Part shown: positions 7,445 through 13,730 of the stretch, piece after piece
How positions within the stretch are numbered: position 1 is the first letter of the stretch
How the letters are laid out: every line of letters begins with the position of its first letter
NCBI GenBank assembly: GCA_024232355.1
Contig: JAAEPW010001344.1
Span: 1-13,730, forward strand
DNA: 13,730 bases
From: Chloroflexota bacterium
Lineage (GTDB): Bacteria > Chloroflexota > Anaerolineae > B4-G1
Direction of reading: 5' to 3'
Made by a program: the position numbers and the translations under genes
The notes under the pieces: model-generated
The model's input: only the letters and a program-made list of their open reading frames with translations
Databases searched by the model: none
What the model was told of the DNA's origin: nothing

Positions 7445-7474
7445 GTAATGGGCCAGGGATCGCCTGGCCGTTAC
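7445..7474. terminator. Stem-loop downstream of the HU-like gene
   Basis: GTAATGGGCCAGG, a loop of 5 bases (GATCG) and CCTGGCCGTTAC pair almost fully: 7 bp of GGCCAGG/CCTGGCC plus GTAA/TTAC with a small mismatch. It lies about 40 bases after the stop codon. It lacks a following T-run, so intrinsic termination is possible but unproven. It also forms the first unit of the tandem repeat array. Confidence 0.45.
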
Positions 7475-7685
7475 TATACCCCACGCCAGGTAATGGATGG
7501 GGATCACGCAGCCGTTACGATAGCCCTTGCGCCAGGTAATGGGTGAGGGGTCACGTGGCCTTTAGCATACCCCTCATCCATCATGATGGGTGAGGGGTCG
7601 CGTGTGCTTTGGTGTACCCCTATACCATTGTGATGGGTGAGGGGGCACATGGTCTTTAGCATAGCCCTATCATCCAGTAATAGAT
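7446..7685. repeat. Degenerate 45-47-bp tandem repeat array, five units plus the start of a sixth
   Basis: Units beginning TAATGG or TGATGGGTGAGGGG start at 7446, 7491, 7537, 7584 and 7631, with a partial sixth at 7678. The steps are 45, 46, 47, 47 and 47 bases. Several units can fold on themselves: in the third, GGGTGAGGGG pairs with CCCCTCATCC about 20 bases later. Sequence drifts between units but the period holds. No believable coding frame runs through the array, and units do not have the conserved-repeat/unique-spacer layout of CRISPR. Confidence 0.75.
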
Positions 7686-7694
7686 CGAGTGTTG

Positions 7695-7722
7695 TAGGGG
7701 CGGCCTGGTGGGGTCGCCCCTA
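7695..7722. repeat. Perfect 8-bp inverted repeat (TAGGGGCG / CGCCCCTA)
   Basis: TAGGGGCG (7695-7702) and CGCCCCTA (7715-7722) flank a 12-base loop. Similar GTAGGGGCG...CGCCCC hairpins are common dispersed elements in Chloroflexota-like genomes (recalled, not searched). There is no T-run, so it is treated as a repeat rather than a terminator. Confidence 0.55.
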
Positions 7723-7731
7723 TGTGGTTTT

Positions 7732-7767
7732 GGGTTTGGGAAGGGGCTTGGTTGGGGGTGATTTGGG
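7732..7767 (+). other. G-quadruplex motif upstream of the PIN-effector gene
   Basis: Five G-runs of 3, 3, 4, 5 and 3 bases (7732, 7738, 7743, 7754, 7765) are separated by loops of 3, 2, 7 and 6 bases, satisfying the usual G3+N1-7 rule. It lies about 37 bases upstream of the candidate -35. Whether it folds in the cell is unknown. Confidence 0.5.
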
Positions 7768-7803
7768 TAGTTTGTGGGACATCGTGTACGTGAATGTGGG
7801 ATT

Positions 7804-7831
7804 TTGCGCTGTAGTGTGGTTGTGTTATACT
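7804..7831 (+). promoter_or_regulatory. Candidate promoter of the TPR-GreAB-C-PIN gene
   Basis: TTGCGC (7804-7809), a 16-base spacer and TATACT (7826-7831) resemble the candidate promoter of the HU-like gene (TTGCGG, 17, TATACT). The leader to ATG 7966 would be ~125 bases and is AT-rich, with no terminator-like structure I can see. Confidence 0.45.
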
Positions 7832-7965
7832 AATCGAGAAAAGAAGCGGTTTGTCGGCACAGATTCTTTCCCGTACCCATACAGTGTCTGAACCAAGATG
7901 CTATATTTTAAACCAGAGTTTTTAATAGCCTTCAGTAACATACGTCAATCTGAGTGGGGTATCCT

Positions 7966-10900
7966 ATGTCGCCAAGTGGTTTTATCTCCGAAGTAGCTAG
8001 TAACCTAGTGGCTGGTTTTTTAGATAGCGCAATACTGGCGATTGGTGGACCTGCTGTTGACCGGATTCGCGAGGACCTGTTTGCGAGACGGGTTATGTCC
8101 AAGGTCGTAAGCAAGCTTTGTACAGGGTTCGAGGAACTCGAGTCTGCAGAGGGCGAAGTTGGCGAGCTACTCGTCGTTGACGAGCAATTCTTTAATAATC
8201 CACAAGCGCGAATGGCTTTCCTCGAATGTCTGACCACGGGCATAGTCGGTCAGGAACGTCTGCGCAATTTGTACACTACCTTGTATGGCTCTGAGCGGTT
8301 GGATCGCTTCGAGAGGAACATGAAAGAGGCCGTTGCTATCTTTCAACGAGAGCTGGATGCGGCTCTAGAACCAGCCGAGAGAGTCGCGTTTGTTCATATG
8401 CGCAATGATTTCCAGCAAGGCATTGCATTGCTGGAAAAGCAAACAAACCAAAGTACACATGCACTACTCGCCGACGGAGCACGGACCCAGCGCCAAGTTG
8501 TAGAAGTTGGGCGGCAAGTTGTGGAAGTTGGGCGGCAAGTTGAAGAGACAATGAGTTCCCTGAAGCCCTCACTATACATTGATCTTGTCGGTGAGCATCG
8601 TGCGCATCTTGATCAGTGTCGTGGCCTACTCCAACGATTTCGGCCCCGTTCAGCCTTGACTTACTTGCGTGACTTGAAAGACCGTATCTGGGACACGGCA
8701 CGACCTGATGACAAGGTTGCCATTTTGACGATTATGGGCCATGCGCACTTATTGCTCAATAATGAACCTGAAGCTGGGCGAATGTTCATCCAAGCGTTAA
8801 CTTTGGCCCCTAGCAGTGCTAAGGCGTTGAGCAATGCTGCATTCGGACATCTTTTGCGAGGGGATATACCAAGTTGTCGCAAGTTTGCCCGTGATGCTCT
8901 AGAAGCGGACCCCACTCTTGACCAAGCTAGTGCTGCACTAGTATATGCTGCCTCTCCGGATGATACCTGGTTGTCTATAGTCGCCGCAGTTCCAGAGACA
9001 CATAGAGAAATGCTTGATGTCACTATGGCATTGGGGTATGTCGCTGTAAAGCGGGGGATACTGGCAGAAGCAGAGCGATGGTATCGTGTGGCCGTTGACA
9101 ATAATACGGTGAATCTCCCTGACCCGCTTGGATTGCTCGCCGATGTGCTAGTGAAGCGGTTGTTGGAGGAAGAGTCGGTGTATCCTATGCTGGGTCTTAT
9201 TAACCCTGTGGCTTCAAGACTAAACACGATCATCGAACTGTACGATACTGCATGGGAACGTGTCTCACACACTGACCTTCATTCACTGCGACTGAACTGG
9301 TTAATCAATCGAGCCACAGCAAAGGCATTGTTGAATGATGTCCGTGGCGCTATTCACGATGTGGAAGAGGCATTGAAAGATAGGCGAGATAATCCAGAGT
9401 TAATCAGGCAACGCGCTGTATTAGCTTATCAGTGCCATGACTTGCAGACCGCAGTCATGCATCTCCGCAGTATTGTGGACAACGAGGCGACGCCAGATGC
9501 GCGTTTCTGGCTCGGCTTGATTTTACTGGAAGATCACAAGATGGTGGAAGCTTGTCAACAAATCCAAGTATATGCCGATCAATTGGATAAAGCACATCCT
9601 GGCAGAAAAGAAGCTGTATATACCTTGGCAGGGATCAAACTCCGACTAGGCAACTTGGATGAAGCTCGTATGTACGCAGAGTGTTTGCAAGCCGAGTTTC
9701 CCACCGATCCAGGTGTGTGGGCTTTCTGCGCACAGGTAGCTAGGCACAATGACCAGCCTGACAATGCGCGAAGTTTACTAGAGAGTGCACTGGCTCACAT
9801 CACGCAAGCGACAGGCTTGCTTACTCGCTATCGTGTCTTTGATGAATTGTACGCGCAGGAGCGTTTCAAAGATGCTGCTTGTGTATTGGAGAGTATAGTT
9901 GACACCAAAGTCGACGCTGGTCCTACGCGACAGCTTTTACTATGTTACTATCGTGCCGGTGAGCTTGAACCTGCTTTGGAGATATGCCAGAACCTGCGAG
10001 AACAACATGGCCCACTTCATTTTGTCACTGCTATCGAATCGGCCATCTATGAAGAAATACAAGATTTGGTGCAGGCTAGACAGGTGTGCGATGAGTATTT
10101 GATCGCGTTTCCCAAAGATACAGAGGTTCAGTTGCGTCGTGCCATAGTTGCCTATCGTCTATCGGAATTTGACATTCTAGACAAGATTCTTGATACTGGC
10201 ATTAATATTTCCGAGTTGACACTTCACGCGCATACTCAGTTAGCACAGTTATACTTGCTTAGAGGACGAATGCGAAAGGCAATCGACGTAGCTTATGAGG
10301 CTCGACGTTTGTTCTTTAAAGATTCCAACGCTCACTTGGCCTACGTTAGGGTCTATATCCGAGTAAAAGATCCCCTTCACCACAGTTTGGAGGTAAATAA
10401 GGTTGCGATTGATACCGCAATTCAGGCTAATCGCCCCCTTATCAGTGGCCAAGATTGGATTATTATCGAAGATAGTCCCCACAGCGATATTGGACGTGGA
10501 GAATATCCTTCATCACACCCCCTGATTCGGGCGTTGCTTGGCAGACAAAAGGACAAGTCGGTCACAATTCCCTACGGCGTAGAGACGAAGGAATTTACCA
10601 TCCAGAAAATATGTAGCAAATACACCTATGCGTGGGTAGAATCACTAGAAATCTACCCGTCCTTGTTTTATGGAGAGCCAGGGATATGGCATGGTCAAGT
10701 GGAGATGTCCGCCGATGGTCGGGTGGGGCCTGAGAGTTTCCGGTCTCTATTTAATATGCTTGATCGCATCTCCGCAAATGTGCTAAAGGAAGAACGGTCA
10801 TATTTGGAAGGAAAGCACACTCTTGGATCTCTAGCCGTGTGGCTGGGGCGGAATCCTATCCAAGTTCGCAACGAGTTGACATCAAGACCAGATATGCTTC

Positions 10901-11868
10901 TTCATTGCTCGGTAGGTGATCAACAGAGTTTGAATAATGCAGTCAACGTGCTTGCCTCTAGACGTCCTCTTATAGTTGACATCACATCACTAATAACAGT
11001 ATACGAGTTGGGCCTCGGTGACGCCGTCTTGGCAGAGTTTGGCAAACTAGGGATAGTCCGCGGTACATTGGAGTTGATTATAGATCTATTGCAACAGGAC
11101 TCATGGCTCACAGGGGACCGTTTGACTTTTGCTAGAGACGGCAGGCGATACGTGCCAGCCCTCGCGGCAGAAGAATACAGTCGAGAAACCTTGGAGAATG
11201 TACTGGTATGGGCAGAAACTGCGTGTAATATCCACCCTTGTCGAGCTGCCCTCTCTGTGCAGCGAGAAGAGCGTTTGAACCTTGGAAAAGAGGTTGGACA
11301 AACGTTCCTTGACACAATTCTTGTAGCTGCAGATGAAGACCGTTTTCTATATTCCGACGATATGATGCTCCGCGAGTTAGCCACAAGTGAGTACAAAGTC
11401 GCCGGTGTATGGACTCAACCCCTTTTGATGGTACTCAGAGATAGAGGTACTATAGATAGTGATACTTACAATAGGGCTGTTGTTCAATTGGCTTGCCTGG
11501 GTTACCGTTGTACCAACATAAGTCCCGCAGTTCTGCTCAAGGCCACCGAGATGGCTGAACAACGATTGACCTATCCACTGCCTCAGACTCTCAGAATGCT
11601 GGGAGGAAAGTGGTTTGACTATGCCCCATCAGTGAAAGTAGGAGTGGAGTATATTTATGCACTTTGGCAAAAGAAATTATCACTAGAGCAATATACTGCA
11701 CTGATAGATGCAGTTCTTGATGCTTTGACTGCCGATAGAGGAATGCAGCGGATGCTTACCATCCAAACTTTCTTGGAGCATATCAGACTGCGGTTCTCGA
11801 CGGCTCAATGGGAAATCACCAAAATTGAAAATTTAGTTCAGTCCTGGCTAGCCACACACATATGGTAG
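7966..11868 (+). CDS. TPR-GreAB-C-PIN protein, predicted RNase effector of a conflict system (1300 aa)
   Basis: A large, apparently cytosolic protein with no signal peptide. Numbering is from ATG 7966, preceded by GTGGGG 6 bases away; an in-frame GTG at 7954 would add four residues. Residues ~1-165 are a helical domain I do not recognise. Residues ~165-200 are a coiled coil with heptads VVEVGRQ. Residues ~205-800 are TPR-like helix pairs (e.g. GHAHLLLNNEPEAGRMFIQALTL, shown only in part by the motif LLNNEPEAGRMF; also LRLGNLDEARMYAE). Residues ~848-885 match the GreA/GreB C-terminal fold (SHPLIRALLGRQ at 850, then VTIPYG and FTIQKI). Residues ~1000-1160 look like a PIN nuclease: Asp1005 in IVDIT, Glu1036 in TLELI, Asp1131/Asp1132 in YSDD. 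A ~140-residue helical tail follows. This order is the TPR-GreAB-C-PIN architecture described for prokaryotic conflict systems. RNA cleavage is inferred from PIN residues. GC is ~47% in a sampled line against 62-68% in neighbours, suggesting transfer. Confidence 0.85.
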   Translation: MSPSGFISEVASNLVAGFLDSAILAIGGPAVDRIREDLFARRVMSKVVSKLCTGFEELESAEGEVGELLVVDEQFFNNPQARMAFLECLTTGIVGQERLRNLYTTLYGSERLDRFERNMKEAVAIFQRELDAALEPAERVAFVHMRNDFQQGIALLEKQTNQSTHALLADGARTQRQVVEVGRQVVEVGRQVEETMSSLKPSLYIDLVGEHRAHLDQCRGLLQRFRPRSALTYLRDLKDRIWDTARPDDKVAILTIMGHAHLLLNNEPEAGRMFIQALTLAPSSAKALSNAAFGHLLRGDIPSCRKFARDALEADPTLDQASAALVYAASPDDTWLSIVAAVPETHREMLDVTMALGYVAVKRGILAEAERWYRVAVDNNTVNLPDPLGLLADVLVKRLLEEESVYPMLGLINPVASRLNTIIELYDTAWERVSHTDLHSLRLNWLINRATAKALLNDVRGAIHDVEEALKDRRDNPELIRQRAVLAYQCHDLQTAVMHLRSIVDNEATPDARFWLGLILLEDHKMVEACQQIQVYADQLDKAHPGRKEAVYTLAGIKLRLGNLDEARMYAECLQAEFPTDPGVWAFCAQVARHNDQPDNARSLLESALAHITQATGLLTRYRVFDELYAQERFKDAACVLESIVDTKVDAGPTRQLLLCYYRAGELEPALEICQNLREQHGPLHFVTAIESAIYEEIQDLVQARQVCDEYLIAFPKDTEVQLRRAIVAYRLSEFDILDKILDTGINISELTLHAHTQLAQLYLLRGRMRKAIDVAYEARRLFFKDSNAHLAYVRVYIRVKDPLHHSLEVNKVAIDTAIQANRPLISGQDWIIIEDSPHSDIGRGEYPSSHPLIRALLGRQKDKSVTIPYGVETKEFTIQKICSKYTYAWVESLEIYPSLFYGEPGIWHGQVEMSADGRVGPESFRSLFNMLDRISANVLKEERSYLEGKHTLGSLAVWLGRNPIQVRNELTSRPDMLLHCSVGDQQSLNNAVNVLASRRPLIVDITSLITVYELGLGDAVLAEFGKLGIVRGTLELIIDLLQQDSWLTGDRLTFARDGRRYVPALAAEEYSRETLENVLVWAETACNIHPCRAALSVQREERLNLGKEVGQTFLDTILVAADEDRFLYSDDMMLRELATSEYKVAGVWTQPLLMVLRDRGTIDSDTYNRAVVQLACLGYRCTNISPAVLLKATEMAEQRLTYPLPQTLRMLGGKWFDYAPSVKVGVEYIYALWQKKLSLEQYTALIDAVLDALTADRGMQRMLTIQTFLEHIRLRFSTAQWEITKIENLVQSWLATHIW
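8494..8542 (+). repeat. 21-bp in-gene tandem repeat coding for coiled-coil heptads
   Basis: Copies beginning CAAGTTG start at 8494, 8515 and 8536: two full 21-base units differing by one base, plus a partial third. Each unit encodes one heptad (QVVEVGR). In-frame expansion or contraction would change coiled-coil length by exactly one heptad. Confidence 0.85.
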
Positions 11869-12113
11869 TCAAAAGAGTTATTGAAGAAACTACCTCACCC
11901 CCAACCCGGACGAACCGAAACCCAAAAGATTGTCAGTGGATTATGCGTACCACTGACTATGTGGACTTGGTACTCGGCGGACTGGTTCCCGTACCTCGCC
12001 CAGGCTGGTACAGGCGTCACCCGCGTGCCAATGAGCGGTACAAACGCGACTGGCTGCGGCAGCGCGGATCAGGCCAGACCCCAACACACACCCAACCCAA
12101 TCCCCCACCCTAA
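11862..12113 (+). CDS. Possible 83-residue ORF overlapping the PIN gene's stop
   Basis: The start ATG (11862) overlaps the upstream stop in ATGGTAG, an arrangement typical of coupled operon genes. The frame runs 83 codons to TAA (12111-12113), overlapping the last bases of the convergent gene. The middle (MRTTDYVDLVLGGLVPVP, then GWYRRHPRANERYKRDWLRQ) has ordinary protein-like composition, but the tail is Pro/Thr-rich and low complexity. No Shine-Dalgarno is visible, and base composition changes sharply near 11890-11940. I do not recognise it. It may be a remnant or chance; an internal start at 11943 is also possible. Confidence 0.2.
   Translation: MVVKRVIEETTSPPTRTNRNPKDCQWIMRTTDYVDLVLGGLVPVPRPGWYRRHPRANERYKRDWLRQRGSGQTPTHTQPNPPP
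11932..11957. terminator. Stem-loop downstream of the PIN-effector gene
   Basis: GTCAGTGG (11932-11939) and CCACTGAC (11950-11957) form a perfect 8-bp stem around a 10-base loop, about 64 bases after the TAG. Without a T-run on the plus strand it is only a candidate terminator; it could also be an operator-like dyad. Confidence 0.4.
12091..12110 (-). other. G-quadruplex motif at the stop codon of the beta-helix gene
   Basis: The minus strand reads GGG, T, GGGGG, ATT, GGG, TT, GGG: four G-runs with loops of 1, 3 and 2 bases. The first G is the last base of the TAG stop codon of the beta-helix gene, so its mRNA could carry a quadruplex immediately after translation ends. Folding is untested. 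Confidence 0.5.
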
Positions 12114-13730
12114 AAACCACGCACCACAAGCGGCAAAAACACATCCAACCAGGCAAGCGCCCCCTCGAACGCCCCCACGTCATACCCGCTGCCCTGCGGT
12201 CGAAGAACACCTTCCAGATCAACCGTCAGCCAGGGGATAGCGATCCCGGCGTCCACCGCTGGCGAACCTTCGCGCAGGTGATAGTCCGCCGTCAGGCGCG
12301 GGTCCCCAATGATGGCGTTGACGCCCGTGATCGGGTCCGTGTCGTTCCAAAAGAGATTCGTGTCGGCGACGATGCTGCCGGTCAAGACGCCCCGGATGCT
12401 GACCCCGCTATCGTGTCCGGCGATCAGATTGTTGCTCATCGTTAGGGTGGCATACCACCACACCTCGATGCCGCGTGCGCCGTTATCGGCGATGCTATTG
12501 TTGACCAGGAGCGCGTGGCTCCCCGCAGGCGATCCCAGGCCCACCTCCACCGCGCTGAGGGTGGCCTCGTTTTGGGCGATCAGATTGTTGCTCAGCGTGA
12601 CCGGCGTGCTGCTCTGGATAAAAATTCCACCGGCGCGATAGGCCGTGTTGCTGATGATAAAGTTGCGCGCCAGGTGCACGTCGCTGTGGGTCACATAGAC
12701 CCCGCCCGCCGTACCATTCGCGACGGGATTTGGGGTGTTGTTTTCGATGCGATTAGCGGCCACGTAGCCTGACGAGACCTCGCTGATATGCAGGCCACCG
12801 GCATAGTATCCCCCGCTGCCGCCGCTGTCCAGGCTGCCTATATTTCCCCGGACGACGTTGGTCAACACCTCGGCGTGGGTCAGAAAATCGAGATAAACGC
12901 CGCCGCCTATCGCCGTGTACGACACGTGCGCGACGTTGTCCAGGATATGGTTCTCCACCAACAAAGCTGTGCCCTCGATCTGGTAGAGGCCGCCGCCGCG
13001 CCCCTGGTTGGAGGATGTAAGCTCGGTATTGGCGGTGTTGCTGACGATCTGGTTGCTGTGAACCCAGAGATCGTTATCGCGGCCATAGATGCCGCCGCCC
13101 CACCCGCTGCCGCTCGTGCTGCCGACGTTGTTCGTGATGACGCAGTGCGCCACGTACAAATCCACGCCGGTGGCATAGATGCCTCCACCGCAGCCATTGC
13201 TGTCACAATTCCCCGTGCCGTCGCCGCGAGTGAGCGTCAGATAATGGAGCGACACGCTGACCGCGTTGCTGGCGCTGACCACCGACCCGCCCCAGCGGGC
13301 ATCCAACACCGTCTGGTACGTGCCCGGGTCGTGGACGCCAAAGCCTGGGGCATAGCCGCCGGTGATCGCCAGCGTTTTTGTGATCTCGGCCACCGTGCTG
13401 GCCGTATCCGTGAACGTGCCGCCCGCGACGTGAATCCCGTCGGCGGGGTTGGCGACGTTGATGGCGTGCTGGATCGTGGCGCAGGGGCTACCTGGGTTGA
13501 CGCAATCGTTGCTCGCGTCGCTGCCCGTCGGCGGCAGGGCTACGTAGCGCGTGCCAGAAATGACTCGCGTCGCGGCGACGTGCCAGAACCCGCCGGTCAG
13601 GGTGTAGTTGTTGCCGGTCAGTGTTCCGGCGTCTGGTTGGCCGGTGGTGCCGCCGCTCAAGCTGTGTGGCAAGATGCCATCTTGCCCTACGGTAGCGCCG
13701 CCGTCCACCGTCCACCAGGTCAGTTCGTAG
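12110..13730 (-). CDS. Secreted right-handed beta-helix protein, 5' end beyond window (last 540 aa)
   Basis: The frame stays open to the right edge: codons before the GTG at 13708 read YELTWWT, matching the YxLTWxTxDGG opening seen in Chloroflexota secreted proteins, so the true start and signal peptide lie outside. Visible order: TVDGGATV...IGQPDAG-like segment ending GGFWHVA; RYVAL and a two-Cys motif (NDCVNPGSPCATIQHA); then about ten parallel beta-helix turns rich in Asn and Gly (GGGIYA, GGGVYL, NNLIAQN, NNSIADNG); then a closing SPAVDAGI...GYDVGAFE choice-of-anchor Q-like module; and a C-terminal VFLPLVVRGF. It is probably exported and surface-associated. A polysaccharide-binding or lyase role is possible, but no catalytic residues can be assigned. 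It is homologous to the last third of the large minus-strand protein, and convergent with the PIN gene. Confidence 0.85.
   Translation of the reverse strand, partial: YELTWWTVDGGATVGQDGILPHSLSGGTTGQPDAGTLTGNNYTLTGGFWHVAATRVISGTRYVALPPTGSDASNDCVNPGSPCATIQHAINVANPADGIHVAGGTFTDTASTVAEITKTLAITGGYAPGFGVHDPGTYQTVLDARWGGSVVSASNAVSVSLHYLTLTRGDGTGNCDSNGCGGGIYATGVDLYVAHCVITNNVGSTSGSGWGGGIYGRDNDLWVHSNQIVSNTANTELTSSNQGRGGGLYQIEGTALLVENHILDNVAHVSYTAIGGGVYLDFLTHAEVLTNVVRGNIGSLDSGGSGGYYAGGLHISEVSSGYVAANRIENNTPNPVANGTAGGVYVTHSDVHLARNFIISNTAYRAGGIFIQSSTPVTLSNNLIAQNEATLSAVEVGLGSPAGSHALLVNNSIADNGARGIEVWWYATLTMSNNLIAGHDSGVSIRGVLTGSIVADTNLFWNDTDPITGVNAIIGDPRLTADYHLREGSPAVDAGIAIPWLTVDLEGVLRPQGSGYDVGAFEGALAWLDVFLPLVVRGF

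Noticed and set aside
7446..7685. CRISPR array
   Set aside because: The whole 46-bp unit repeats and drifts, with no conserved repeat separated by unique spacers. No cas gene is in the window.
7637..7891. 84-codon plus-strand ORF upstream of the effector gene
   Set aside because: It spans the tandem repeat, the G-rich motif and the candidate promoter. Composition is Gly/Val/Trp-rich from G-runs, with no ribosome site.
10920..11396. Minus-strand ORF of 158 codons opposite the PIN domain
   Set aside because: It is Ser/Arg-rich antisense translation without motifs. The plus-strand frame holds the PIN acidic residues.
12515..13206. Overlapping ORFs on both strands within the beta-helix gene
   Set aside because: They are shadows in high-GC sequence with Arg/Ala-rich translations. 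The 540-codon frame has conserved motifs from end to end.

Overview
The window looks like an accessory region of a Chloroflexota genome (Anaerolineae-like). The grounds are very large secreted repeat proteins, LPLxxRN-type motifs at or near protein C-termini, PKD and right-handed beta-helix modules, dispersed palindromic repeats of the CCTTCGACAAGCTCAGG type, and an HU-like protein with a DUF4469-type Ig tail. The phylum is an inference from style; no marker gene is present.

Layout. Bases 1-440 hold a cluster of non-coding repeats: a 148-bp unit present twice, with internal hairpins and palindromic-repeat fragments. It runs into the 3' end of the first gene. Bases 327-6317 (minus) encode a 1996-residue secreted protein: signal peptide, LVIVD-repeat propeller, alpha/beta-hydrolase (lipase-like) domain with GHSYGG, Ig-like segments, an internal YLPLLLRN motif, two PKD domains and a right-handed beta-helix. 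Bases 6318-6716 are a divergent intergenic region with a promoter candidate on each strand, four 12-bp tandem repeats and a possible 25-codon leader ORF. Bases 6717-7403 (plus) encode the HU-like/DUF4469-type protein. Bases 7404-7965 are non-coding: five or more 45-47-bp tandem repeats, two strong hairpins, a G-quadruplex motif and a promoter candidate. Bases 7966-11868 (plus) encode a 1300-residue protein with an N-terminal helical region, heptad coiled coil, TPR array, GreA/GreB C-terminal-like domain and PIN nuclease domain. Bases 12110-13730 (minus) encode the C-terminal 540 residues of another secreted beta-helix protein whose 5' end lies beyond the window.

The most interesting gene is the TPR-GreAB-C-PIN protein. 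It matches an architecture that comparative genomics has assigned to prokaryotic conflict (defence) systems, where the PIN domain is the predicted RNase effector. It is AT-richer than the genes around it, is preceded by repeats, and has no recognisable partner in the window except possibly a tiny ORF overlapping its stop codon.

The two minus-strand genes are partial paralogues through their beta-helix modules and probably act on the cell surface. I see no evidence that they work with the HU-like or PIN proteins. The shared location looks like an accessory hotspot rather than a single operon.
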